A stretch of DNA of 64,000 bases from Bacillota bacterium (GTDB lineage Bacteria; Bacillota; Desulfotomaculia; Desulfotomaculales; Desulfallaceae), in NCBI GenBank assembly GCA_023439185.1, contig JAEXOR010000052.1, positions 124,001-188,000 of the forward strand. Direction: 5' to 3'. Below the pieces are notes generated by a model. That model did not search any database. It was not told where the DNA came from and was given only the letters and a program-made list of their open reading frames with translations. How positions within the stretch are numbered: the stretch's first letter is position 1; each line of letters opens with the position of its first letter. Below are positions 40,467 through 48,840 of the stretch, in pieces. A program made the position numbers and the translations under genes.

Positions 40467-41480
40467 ATGGATTTTCGCCGGCAAAGGGAGTTATGGGAGG
40501 AAGAGTACCTTTCGCCATATGCCGCCCGCAGCAGCCGTTCAACCGGGCGGGTCGGGTATGAGGAACCGTGCCGGGTGCGTACCGAATTTCAGCGTGACCG
40601 GGACCGGATTATCCATTCCAAGTCGTTCCGCCGGCTGAAGCACAAAACGCAGGTTTTCATTATTCCCGAGGGGGACCATTACCGTACCCGGCTTACCCAT
40701 ACTCTGGAAGTAGCCCAGATCAGCAGGACCATCGCCCGGGCCTTGCGGCTGAACGAAGACCTTGCCGAAGCCATCGCCCTGGGGCACGATCTGGGACACA
40801 CACCCTTTGGACATTCCGGCGAGAGTGCGCTGGCGGAGATCATGCCCGGCGGGTTTGAACATAACCGGCAAAGCCTGCGGGTGGTGGAAGAGCTGGAAAA
40901 CGGCCGGGGGCTTAACCTGACGGCCGAGGTCCGAGACGGCATTCTCAACCACACCGGTCCCGATACACCGATCACTCTGGAAGGGCAAATTGTTAAAATA
41001 GCCGACCGTGTCGCCTACATCAATCATGATATCGACGACGCCATCAGGGGCGGGATTATCAAGGTCAGTAACCTGCCCGCCGAATGCCTTGATGTCCTGG
41101 GCCGTGAACACCGCACCCGCATTAACAGCATGGTCACGGACCTGATTGAAAACAGCCTCAACAAACCTTTGATCGCCATGAGCCCGCAGGTGCGGGAGGC
41201 CACGGATAAATTAAGAACTTACTTGTTCCAAAACGTGTACATTGATTCAGAGGCCAAACGCGAGGAGAGTAAAGCCCGGCATGTGGTCCAGTACCTGTTT
41301 AAGTTTTGGACCGCCGACCCGGACAAAATGCCTGCCGAACACCGGGAAAGGGCACAGCAGATAGGAGTGGAACGGGCGGTTTGCGATTATATTGCCGGTA
41401 TGACCGACCGTTACGCCATCGCCCGTTTCAGGGCGCTGTTTATCCCCAGTTCATTTGCCATCCCGGAGGATGGCGGGTGA
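40467..41480 (+). CDS. dgt: Deoxyguanosinetriphosphate triphosphohydrolase-like protein
   Basis: HD-domain dNTP triphosphohydrolase of 337 residues. The metal ligands are TRLTHTLEV (His), GHDLGHTPFGHSGE (His-Asp) and DRVAYINHDID (Asp). It controls dNTP pools; substrate preference in this group varies. ATG 40467 follows GGAGGTGAG. It is the usual gene upstream of dnaG and rpoD in clostridia. Confidence 0.93.
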   Translation: MDFRRQRELWEEEYLSPYAARSSRSTGRVGYEEPCRVRTEFQRDRDRIIHSKSFRRLKHKTQVFIIPEGDHYRTRLTHTLEVAQISRTIARALRLNEDLAEAIALGHDLGHTPFGHSGESALAEIMPGGFEHNRQSLRVVEELENGRGLNLTAEVRDGILNHTGPDTPITLEGQIVKIADRVAYINHDIDDAIRGGIIKVSNLPAECLDVLGREHRTRINSMVTDLIENSLNKPLIAMSPQVREATDKLRTYLFQNVYIDSEAKREESKARHVVQYLFKFWTADPDKMPAEHRERAQQIGVERAVCDYIAGMTDRYAIARFRALFIPSSFAIPEDGG

Positions 41481-41632
41481 CAAAAAAATGTCGAAAGCAG
41501 AAGGATAATTAATAGTGGCAGCGAATAAAAGTTAAACGTTAAATATATTTCTGCTGAATAATATGATCCGGAAGGGAATTAAAACCGATCGGAGAATTCT
41601 CCAAATGTAAGGGTTTTTAAGGTGGTGATACG

Positions 41633-43447
41633 GTGGGGGGATTCATACCTGAAGAAGTATTGGAAAATGTAAGGGTGCGGGCTGATATTGTGCAGGTGAT
41701 TTCGGAATACGTGCACTTGCAGAAGAAAGGTAAGAATTACGTGGGCAACTGCCCGTTTCACCAGGAAAGCAGCCCTTCATTCACCGTCACACCGGAAAAG
41801 CATATGTTCTATTGTTTCGGTTGCAGCGCCGGAGGCAATGTTTTTAAATTTATCATGCTGCAGCATAACGTAACGTTTCCCGAAGCGGTAAAAATGCTGG
41901 GCGACCGGTTCGGGGTGGTTGTGCCCGACGGTTACACGCCGCAGGTTCGCGAGCGGTTGCGCCGCGAGGAAAAGGCCTGGAAAATCAATGCCCTGGCCAG
42001 GGATTATTTCCACGACATCCTGGTGAAAAGCCCGCAAGGGGCCGCAGCCAGGGATTACCTGGCCCGCCGGGGAATAACCCGGGAGATAATTGATAACTTT
42101 AAACTGGGTTATGCGCTGCCCGCCTGGGATGATTTGATTAAAACCTTGCAGGGTAAGGGCATTGGTATAGGCGACCTGTTGGAAGTCGGTCTGGCGGTCA
42201 GCGGGGACCGCAAAACCTACGACCGGTTCCGGGCCCGTTTGATGTTCCCCATCACCGATGTTCTGGGCCGGGTGGCGGGATTCGGCGGCCGGGTGCTGGA
42301 TGACGGGATGCCCAAATACCTGAATACGCCGGAAACGGAGATTTTCAGCAAGGGCAAGATTTTATTCGGACTTGACAGAGCCAGGCAGGCGGTCCGCGAT
42401 AAGGGATACATGATTATCACCGAGGGTTACATGGATACCATTGCGGCGCATCAGTTCGGCATTACCAATACCGTGGCCGCCCTGGGCACCAGCTTGACCC
42501 GTGAGCATGGCCGGTTGTTAATGAATTACGCCGGTGAGATTATTATCGCTTTTGACGCCGATGCCGCCGGTGTGGCCGCTTCGCTGCGGGGGCTGGATAT
42601 TCTGCAGGAAATGGGCTGCCGGGTAAGGGTACTCTCTTTGCCGGAGGGAAAAGACCCCGATGAGTTTTTACAGGCCCGCGGGGCGGATGATTTCAGGCTG
42701 CAAATTGAACAGGCCGCGCCGCTGGTGGAATACAGGTTAAAAACGGCTGTGGAAAAACACGGCAGTTCACCTTTTAAAAAGGAAGCCGTGCTGGCTGAAA
42801 TGCTGCCGGTGCTGGCAGCCATGAACAGTGAGTTGGAAAGATCAGAGGGTATAAAACTGGTGGCCTCCAGGCTGGTTACGGGCTATCATGTGATTGCCGA
42901 AGAATTAACGAGATTTTCCAACCAACAACGAAAAAAATGGACAAAATCGGATAATATTACTAATAATAAGCATAATATTAGTAATAGGGAAAGATCTGAT
43001 TTCGGGGCCATAGCTGAATTTGGTTTGCTTAAGCTGATGCTTGAGGATACCGGCAGATTAGGCCGGGTAACCGGCGCATTGCCCGGCAATTTCTTCAATA
43101 ATCAGTTTTGCCGCGGGGTTTACGACAAGGTTCTAGGGCTGATGCGGCACCCCAATTTCACTGTATCTGTTTTGCTTGACTATTTGGAAGAAAATGAACA
43201 GCATAAGTTGGGCGCCCTGCTGATGGAACCGTTTCCCGGAGATAATGAAGACGCTATCCTGGCCGATTATATTGCGGCCATTAAAAGACGGGATCTGATG
43301 CAATCCCGCAATAACTTGCAGACGGTGCTTGCGGACACTGAAAAATCGGGAGACCCGGAAGAAATGACGCGTATTTTGCGGCAAATTAGCGCCATCGACA
43401 GGACATTGAAAGGAGGGGAAATGTGCCATGAGAGAAGGCCAGAATAA
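41633..43447 (+). CDS. dnaG: DNA primase
   Basis: 604-residue primase that makes RNA primers at the replication fork. The N-terminal zinc finger is CPFHQESSPSF and YCFGCSAGG. The catalytic TOPRIM domain contains ITEGYMDTIAAHQFG and AFDADAAGVAA. The C-terminal DnaB-binding region follows a low-complexity Asn-rich linker (NITNNKHNISNRE) near residue 440. GTG 41633 follows AAGGTGGTGA. Its end overlaps rpoD by 20 bases, the standard macromolecular synthesis operon. Confidence 0.97.
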   Translation: MGGFIPEEVLENVRVRADIVQVISEYVHLQKKGKNYVGNCPFHQESSPSFTVTPEKHMFYCFGCSAGGNVFKFIMLQHNVTFPEAVKMLGDRFGVVVPDGYTPQVRERLRREEKAWKINALARDYFHDILVKSPQGAAARDYLARRGITREIIDNFKLGYALPAWDDLIKTLQGKGIGIGDLLEVGLAVSGDRKTYDRFRARLMFPITDVLGRVAGFGGRVLDDGMPKYLNTPETEIFSKGKILFGLDRARQAVRDKGYMIITEGYMDTIAAHQFGITNTVAALGTSLTREHGRLLMNYAGEIIIAFDADAAGVAASLRGLDILQEMGCRVRVLSLPEGKDPDEFLQARGADDFRLQIEQAAPLVEYRLKTAVEKHGSSPFKKEAVLAEMLPVLAAMNSELERSEGIKLVASRLVTGYHVIAEELTRFSNQQRKKWTKSDNITNNKHNISNRERSDFGAIAEFGLLKLMLEDTGRLGRVTGALPGNFFNNQFCRGVYDKVLGLMRHPNFTVSVLLDYLEENEQHKLGALLMEPFPGDNEDAILADYIAAIKRRDLMQSRNNLQTVLADTEKSGDPEEMTRILRQISAIDRTLKGGEMCHERRPE

Positions 43448-44534
43448 AAGCGAGCTCATCAAAGACGTCAAGGACTTGATTGAAAAGGGCAGGAAGCAGG
43501 GCGTTCTCACATACCATGAGGTAATGGACAGTCTTCAGGGTGTGGAACTGACGCCGGAGCAAATTGATGAGGTATATGAAAAATTGGCCGGGTTGGGTAT
43601 TGAAGTCACTCCCGAAGCCCAAAACCTGGATGAGGCTGACGGCACATCCCTGGAAGATGGAAGCACGGAGGAAGTAGACGTAGATTTAACCGTCCCTGAA
43701 GGCGTTGGCATAGACGACCCGGTGCGCATGTATTTGAAGGAAATCGGCAGGGTACCGCTGCTTACCCCGGAAGAGGAAATTCATTTAGCCAAAAGGATGG
43801 AGCAGGGGGATGAAGAAGCCAAGCGCCGTTTGGCGGAAGCCAACTTGCGCCTGGTAGTGAGCATTGCCAAGCGCTACGTGGGCCGGGGCATGCTTTTCCT
43901 GGACCTGATTCAGGAGGGCAACCTGGGCTTGATTAAGGCTGTGGAGAAGTTTGATTTTCGCAAAGGCTTCAAATTCAGCACCTACGCCACCTGGTGGATC
44001 CGGCAGGCCATCACCAGAGCCATTGCCGACCAGGCCCGCACCATCCGGATACCGGTGCACATGGTGGAAACCATCAACAAGCTGATTCGGGTCAGCCGCC
44101 AACTGCTGCAGGAGCTTGGCCGCGACCCCGTCCCCGAAGAAATTGCCCGGGAGATGGGTATATCCGAGGACAAGGTGCGTGAAATCCTAAAAATCGCCCA
44201 GGAGCCCGTTTCGCTGGAGACGCCCATTGGTGAGGAAGAGGATTCCCACCTGGGTGACTTCATCGAAGACCATGACGCCCGTGCGCCCGCCGAGGAAGCC
44301 TCTTTCACGCTGCTGCGGGAACAACTGGACGAGGTGCTGGAAACTTTGACCGACCGTGAGCAGAAGGTGCTGAGGCTGCGTTTCGGCCTGGACGACGGCA
44401 GGGCCCGGACCCTGGAGGAAGTGGGTCAGAAATTTGGCGTCACCCGGGAGCGGATTCGCCAGATTGAGGCCAAAACACTGCGCAAGCTGCGCCATCCCAG
44501 CCGCAGTAAAAAGCTTAAAGACTACCTGGATTAA
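43428..44534 (+). CDS. rpoD: RNA polymerase primary sigma factor SigA/RpoD
   Basis: 368-residue housekeeping sigma factor. A short region 1.1 comes first. Region 2 follows with FLDLIQEGNLGLIKAVEKFD and the -10-recognising YATWWIRQAI, then region 3 and region 4 with VTRERIRQIEAKTLRKLRHP at the -35-binding helix-turn-helix. AAAGGAGGGG precedes the ATG, inside the end of dnaG. A tRNA cluster with its own promoter follows. Confidence 0.98.
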   Translation: MREGQNKSELIKDVKDLIEKGRKQGVLTYHEVMDSLQGVELTPEQIDEVYEKLAGLGIEVTPEAQNLDEADGTSLEDGSTEEVDVDLTVPEGVGIDDPVRMYLKEIGRVPLLTPEEEIHLAKRMEQGDEEAKRRLAEANLRLVVSIAKRYVGRGMLFLDLIQEGNLGLIKAVEKFDFRKGFKFSTYATWWIRQAITRAIADQARTIRIPVHMVETINKLIRVSRQLLQELGRDPVPEEIAREMGISEDKVREILKIAQEPVSLETPIGEEEDSHLGDFIEDHDARAPAEEASFTLLREQLDEVLETLTDREQKVLRLRFGLDDGRARTLEEVGQKFGVTRERIRQIEAKTLRKLRHPSRSKKLKDYLD

Positions 44535-44558
44535 CATATTTTATTCAACCGTTTTGTA

Positions 44559-44588
44559 TTGACCTTGGGGGCTTACGTATTGTATAAT
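44559..44588 (+). promoter_or_regulatory. Promoter of the tRNA cluster
   Basis: TTGACC (44559-44564), an 18-base spacer, TATAAT (44583-44588), 14 bases before the first tRNA. Confidence 0.8.
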
Positions 44589-44602
44589 GGTTTTCGCAGC
44601 GT

Positions 44603-44677
44603 TCCTCGATAGCTCAACGGTAGAGCATCCGGCTGTTAACCGGAGGGTTGCTGGTTCGAATCCAGCTCGGGGAGCCA
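44603..44677 (+). tRNA. tRNA-Asn (GTT)
   Basis: Acceptor TCCTCGA pairs with TCGGGGA, the anticodon loop reads CTGTTAA, the T arm is GCTGGTTCGAATCCAGC and CCA is encoded. Its D arm and anticodon stem are nearly identical to the next tRNA. Confidence 0.96.
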
Positions 44678-44683
44678 ATCCCC

Positions 44684-44758
44684 GGGCCCATAGCTCAACG
44701 GTAGAGCATCCGGCTCATAACCGGCTGGTTCTAGGTTCGAATCCTAGTGGGCCCACCA
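44684..44758 (+). tRNA. tRNA-Met (CAT), elongator type
   Basis: Acceptor GGGCCCA pairs fully with TGGGCCC, so it is not an initiator. The anticodon loop is CTCATAA, T arm CTAGGTTCGAATCCTAG, CCA encoded. A CAT anticodon could also be a lysidine-modified tRNA-Ile; Met is more likely. Confidence 0.9.
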
Positions 44759-44763
44759 CGCAA

Positions 44764-44839
44764 GGCCCCATGGTCAAGTGGCCTAAGACACCGCCCTTTC
44801 ACGGCGGTAACCCGGGTTCGAATCCCGGTGGGGTCACCA
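44764..44839 (+). tRNA. tRNA-Glu (TTC)
   Basis: Acceptor GGCCCCA pairs with TGGGGTC (one G-T pair), the anticodon loop is CTTTCAC, T arm CCCGGGTTCGAATCCCGG, CCA encoded. Confidence 0.95.
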
Positions 44840-44841
44840 AT

Positions 44842-44917
<76 letters not shown>

Positions 44918-44926
44918 AAATAATGG

Positions 44927-44966
44927 AGCAGCGCCGGATTGTAATATCACGGTGCTGCTTTTTATT
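44927..44966 (+). terminator. Terminator of the tRNA cluster
   Basis: AGCAGC plus CCG pair with CGG plus GCTGCT (44927-44959), followed by TTTTTATT. Confidence 0.85.
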
Positions 44967-44998
44967 ACCCGGTAATATTGATTCCAGTGAGGTTTTTC

Positions 44999-45913
44999 AT
45001 GCTTTTCACTACAACCGGTTTAGTTCAGGATAATTTCTACATATCAGGGTTGGCTACCTATCCCGTTCATCTAATGGATGTTCCGTCAAACCCGGTGCTC
45101 TTTGACGGTGGTATAATTTGCGCCGGGGAAATATATGCGGACGCGATCCGTTCCGTCCTCGGCCACCGGCAACCAACCATGCTTTTTATATCTCATCTCC
45201 ATTGGGATCATTGCGGGGCGGTTTCCTACCTGATAAATGCGTTCCCTGAGTTAAAAATAGCGGCTTCAAACCAGGCGGCGGAAATACTGAAACGGGAAAA
45301 CGCATTGGCGCTGATCAAAAAGCTTAACGAGGAAGCCAGGACCGATGTAATTAACCTCCCCGAGGTCGATCCGGCCCGGTTAATCAATGAATCCTTTCGC
45401 CCGTTTAAAGTGGATATTATCCTTGAAGACGGCCAAACACTAAATTTGGGCCGGGGCACGACCGTCGAAGTGCTGGCAACTCCCGGCCATACGCGGGACC
45501 ACTTAAGCTATTATTTACCCAAAGAAAAAATCTTGATCGCGGCGGAATCATCAGGATGCCTTGACGGTTCCGGTAATATAATCACTGAATTCCTTTCTGA
45601 TTACGAAGCGTACATGTCCTCCCTCCGGCGATTGGCCGTTCTTCCCGTTGACGTTCTTTGCCAGGGCCACCGGCTCGTGTTTGTCGGCCGGGAAGAAGTC
45701 CGTGCCTTCCTGGAACGTTCCATCAATGAAGCGGAATGCTTTAAAGACAGGGTCTGCAGGCTTCTTGACGAAGAGGGCGGTTCCATAGACCGCGTCGTGC
45801 AAAGAATTAAAGCAGCACTGTACGACCCCGTCAAAGGGACCAAGCAACCAGAGATTCCGTATCTTTTGAATGTTACAGCCCAGGTGAAGCATTTGGCTGG
45901 AAAAAGAGCCTGA
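44999..45913 (+). CDS. Metallo-beta-lactamase-fold hydrolase
   Basis: 304-residue MBL-fold protein. The first metal motif is SHLHWDHCG (HxHxDH, near residue 66), the second TPGHTRDHLSYY near 163, and the third metal region includes CQGH near 222. The substrate is unknown; the group includes glyoxalase II-like thioester hydrolases. ATG 44999 follows GTGAGGTTT; the frame is open to 44978. It stands alone between the tRNA cluster and a terminator at 46034. Confidence 0.88.
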   Translation: MLFTTTGLVQDNFYISGLATYPVHLMDVPSNPVLFDGGIICAGEIYADAIRSVLGHRQPTMLFISHLHWDHCGAVSYLINAFPELKIAASNQAAEILKRENALALIKKLNEEARTDVINLPEVDPARLINESFRPFKVDIILEDGQTLNLGRGTTVEVLATPGHTRDHLSYYLPKEKILIAAESSGCLDGSGNIITEFLSDYEAYMSSLRRLAVLPVDVLCQGHRLVFVGREEVRAFLERSINEAECFKDRVCRLLDEEGGSIDRVVQRIKAALYDPVKGTKQPEIPYLLNVTAQVKHLAGKRA

Positions 45914-46033
45914 GCGATAACCTCTTTGTCATCCACACAATAATGTGCTGATATCTTTTTATCTGGGTGATTCTCAAAATAATTACGGTCACGTTTTGTT
46001 GCGGGGATAAAAATAACAGGGGCAAATAAAAAG

Positions 46034-46070
46034 AAGCCCGGCCTTTAACTTGCTGCTAAAGGCCGGGCTT
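46034..46070. terminator. Bidirectional terminator
   Basis: AAGCCCGGCCTTT (46034-46046) and AAAGGCCGGGCTT (46058-46070) form a 13-bp perfect stem. The T-rich side (CTTTTTATTT) is on the minus strand, so it mainly ends the small peptide gene at 46094, and probably also the MBL gene. Confidence 0.85.
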
Positions 46071-46093
46071 CCCGTTTAAGCTATCTACCTTGC

Positions 46094-46207
46094 TTATTTC
46101 TTGGGTTTCGGTTGGTTTTGTGCACCGTAAAAGCCAAATAAGGGGAAAAACAACAGCAGCAGCAACAACCATAATAACCCGCCGCCCCCGCCGACACCGT
46201 ATGCCAT
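46094..46207 (-). CDS. 37-residue glycine-rich hydrophobic peptide
   Basis: A short gene that ordinary length cut-offs miss. On the minus strand ATG (46207-46205) is preceded, 8 bases away, by AAGGAGG. The peptide has three parts: MAYGVGGGGG, then a hydrophobic run rich in Leu and Phe (about residues 11-25), then a tail GAQNQPKPKK. The layout recalls tiny YjcZ-type sporulation peptides of Firmicutes, but I cannot assign it. It is likely a membrane peptide. A compact structured leader lies 28 bases upstream of the ATG and a terminator follows. Confidence 0.72.
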   Translation of the reverse strand: MAYGVGGGGGLLWLLLLLLFFPLFGFYGAQNQPKPKK

Positions 46208-46235
46208 TTTTAAAGCCTCCTTCATTTTTTGTTTC

Positions 46236-46290
46236 TTTGGCGCAGCCAGTACCTTAGTACTTATTTACCGGCTTCGTAAGCCCCGCCAAA
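46236..46290 (-). ncRNA. Candidate structured leader RNA (three-way junction)
   Basis: Written on the plus strand: TTTGGCG (46236-46242) and CGCCAAA (46284-46290) are perfectly complementary. They enclose two hairpins: AGTAC/GTACT (46248-46252 and 46257-46261) and GGCTT/AAGCC (46270-46274 and 46278-46282). It lies just before the ribosome site of the 37-residue peptide gene, so the minus strand is the likely transcript. I do not recognise a known riboswitch class. Confidence 0.45.
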
Positions 46291-46530
46291 CCCCCAAAAG
46301 CACCATAGGTCATTGATGTATCCCCTATTGTGTTTTTACATAATATGGTTGCAGGTAAATATGCGTTACTATTTTTTTATATTACTCCCAGCAATTGTTA
46401 TATTAGTATTGGGTTCTATCCTATTTCTCTCAAACAATAAAAGCTGTGGATTAAACCGAACGTTAAGCAAATACTAAACACACAGGACCACTTAAAGCAT
46501 TAACCTACTTTAAAAATCCAAGGGGACGAC
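46291..46530. other. AT-rich gap before copA
   Basis: About 240 bases between the structured RNA and copA. It must carry the divergent promoters of the peptide gene and copA, but no convincing -35/-10 pair, CopY/CsoR-type operator or riboswitch could be fixed by eye. Confidence 0.4.
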
Positions 46531-48792
46531 ATGAACCAAAAGGCATCCTTTAAAGTGCAGGGTATGGAATGTGCATCCTGCGTGGCTAAAATAGAGCGAC
46601 AGCTTAAAAGAACAGACGGGGTGTTGGATGCGTCGGTTAATCTTGCGATAGCCAAAGTCACTGTGGAATATAACCCCGAACGGGTGGGAGTGGCGGACCT
46701 TACAAAGATAGTAGCCGATGCCGGTTACCGGGCCGAAGCGGGGGAAAAGCGTTTTGACGCTGACGATGAAAAATTGGAACGTGAGCGGGAAACCAGGCGG
46801 CAGACCAACCTGCTCATTTTATCCGCCGCGTTATCCATCCCATTACTGGCGATGATGTTTGCGGAACTCTTTAATATCCATCTCCCAGCCCTGGTACATA
46901 ACAAGGTATTCCAATTCGCTTTGGCCACACCGGTGCAGTTTATCGCAGGCTTCCAGTTTTACCGCGGAGCGTATAAATCTTTAAGGCACGGCAGCGCCAA
47001 TATGGACGTGCTTATCGCTATGGGCACTTCCGCCGCTTATTTTTACAGCGTGGCCACAACCTTTTTTGTCCCGGGTTACGTTTATTTTGAAACCGTCGCC
47101 ATTATCATCACCCTGATTATCCTGGGCCGTTTGTTGGAGTCCGTAGCCAAAGGACGTACCTCGGAAGCCATCAAAAAACTGATGGGGCTGCAGGCCAGGA
47201 CTGCCCGGGTGTTTAGAGACGGCCGGGAAATGGATATCCCCGTGGAAGAAGTACAGGTAAGTGATTTGGTCTTGGTGCGCCCGGGAGAAAAGGTGCCCGT
47301 GGACGGCATCATTGAAGATGGTTTTTCCACTATTAACGAGTCCATGCTTACCGGAGAGAGCATTCCGGTGGATAAACGCGCCGGTGACGAAGTAATCGGC
47401 GGCACCATCAACAAACATGGCGCCTTTAAATTTAAAGCCACCAAAGTTGGCGCGGATACAGCGCTGTCGCAGATTATTAGAATAGTCGAGGAAGCACAGG
47501 GTTCAAAAGCCCCTATTCAACGCCTGGCCGATGTAATTTCGGCTTACTTCGTGCCTGCCGTGATGGGACTTGCCATAACTACTTTTCTGGCCTGGTATTT
47601 TATCGTCGACACCGGAAACTTCAGCCGGGCGCTGATCAATTTTACAGCGGTGCTTGTAATCGCCTGTCCCTGCGCCCTGGGTTTGGCCACCCCCACTTCG
47701 ATTATGGTGGGCACCGGGCGGGGAGCGGAAAACGGTATTCTCATCAAGGGTGGCGAGCACCTGGAAAAGGCCCACGCCTTAAATACCATTATCCTTGACA
47801 AAACAGGCACCATCACGCGGGGGGAGCCTTCTTTAACCGACGTGTACATTACCGCCCCCGGTATGGACGAGCGGGAATTGCTCGGGCTGGTCGCCGCACT
47901 GGAAAAAGGCTCGGAACACCCGCTGGGGGAGGCTATTGTCAATGGCGCGAGGGGAAAAGACATCGAACTTGTAGATCCACAGGGCTTTGAGGCTATCCCC
48001 GGTCATGGTGTATACGGCCAAGTTGGGGACAAGCAGCTGCTGGTGGGCAATCGGCGGCTATTAGCCTCCCGCAACATAGATATTACGCCCATTGTGCCTA
48101 CGGTGGAAAAACTCGAGGGGGAAGGGAAAACCGCCATGCTGGTGGCCATAAACAACCAGGCGGCCGGTGTGGTGGCGGTGGCCGATACGGTAAAAGACAC
48201 TTCGGCGGAAGCCATTCGGGTATTACGGGAGATGGGCATTGAGACGATCATGATTACGGGCGATAATCGGCGTACCGCCGAAGCCATTGCCCGGGAGGTG
48301 GGGATTGCCTCTGAAAACGTGCTGGCCGAGGTGTTGCCCCAGGACAAGGCACGAGAGGTAGGCAGACTGAAAGAACAGGGCCGGGTAGTGGGGATGGTCG
48401 GTGACGGTATCAACGACGCGCCGGCGCTGGCCACCGCCGATGTGGGATTTGCCATTGGCACCGGTACCGACGTGGCAATGGAGGCGGCTGACATAACCTT
48501 GATGCGTGGAGACCTGCGGGGGGTGGCGGCCTGCATTAAGTTAAGCCGCTCTACCATGCGCAATATCAAACAAAACCTGTTTTGGGCCTTTATTTATAAC
48601 AGTTTGGGTATTCCCGTGGCATCCCTGGGTTTTCTCTCGCCCGTGCTGGCCGGCGCGGCAATGGCCTTTTCTTCAGTTTCCGTGGTGGCCAACTCCCTGA
48701 GATTAAAGCGTTTTGACCCTTACCGGGATTTTAGGGAAAATGAACAGACGCTTTTTCGCTTGTTGCCCGCACCGGCCCGGAAGCCCAAATAA
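46531..48792 (+). CDS. copA: Copper(I)-exporting P-type ATPase CopA
   Basis: 753-residue P1B-1 ATPase that pumps Cu+ out of the cytoplasm. One N-terminal heavy-metal domain carries GMECASC (Cys14, Cys17). Eight membrane helices include the metal-binding CPC (VIACPCALGLATPT). The phosphorylation site is DKTGT, the SEHP loop is in KGSEHPLGEA, and the hinge is MVGDGINDAPAL. The last helices carry the Cu+-specific YN and MxxSS signatures (FIYNSLG; MAFSSVSVVANS). No copper chaperone or CsoR/CopY regulator is adjacent, but metal/redox genes follow. Confidence 0.95.
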   Translation: MNQKASFKVQGMECASCVAKIERQLKRTDGVLDASVNLAIAKVTVEYNPERVGVADLTKIVADAGYRAEAGEKRFDADDEKLERERETRRQTNLLILSAALSIPLLAMMFAELFNIHLPALVHNKVFQFALATPVQFIAGFQFYRGAYKSLRHGSANMDVLIAMGTSAAYFYSVATTFFVPGYVYFETVAIIITLIILGRLLESVAKGRTSEAIKKLMGLQARTARVFRDGREMDIPVEEVQVSDLVLVRPGEKVPVDGIIEDGFSTINESMLTGESIPVDKRAGDEVIGGTINKHGAFKFKATKVGADTALSQIIRIVEEAQGSKAPIQRLADVISAYFVPAVMGLAITTFLAWYFIVDTGNFSRALINFTAVLVIACPCALGLATPTSIMVGTGRGAENGILIKGGEHLEKAHALNTIILDKTGTITRGEPSLTDVYITAPGMDERELLGLVAALEKGSEHPLGEAIVNGARGKDIELVDPQGFEAIPGHGVYGQVGDKQLLVGNRRLLASRNIDITPIVPTVEKLEGEGKTAMLVAINNQAAGVVAVADTVKDTSAEAIRVLREMGIETIMITGDNRRTAEAIAREVGIASENVLAEVLPQDKAREVGRLKEQGRVVGMVGDGINDAPALATADVGFAIGTGTDVAMEAADITLMRGDLRGVAACIKLSRSTMRNIKQNLFWAFIYNSLGIPVASLGFLSPVLAGAAMAFSSVSVVANSLRLKRFDPYRDFRENEQTLFRLLPAPARKPK

Positions 48793-48840
48793 TATTACCC
48801 GGCAAAAGAGTATAGCCATAGGAACTGCCTCAAATTTTTG

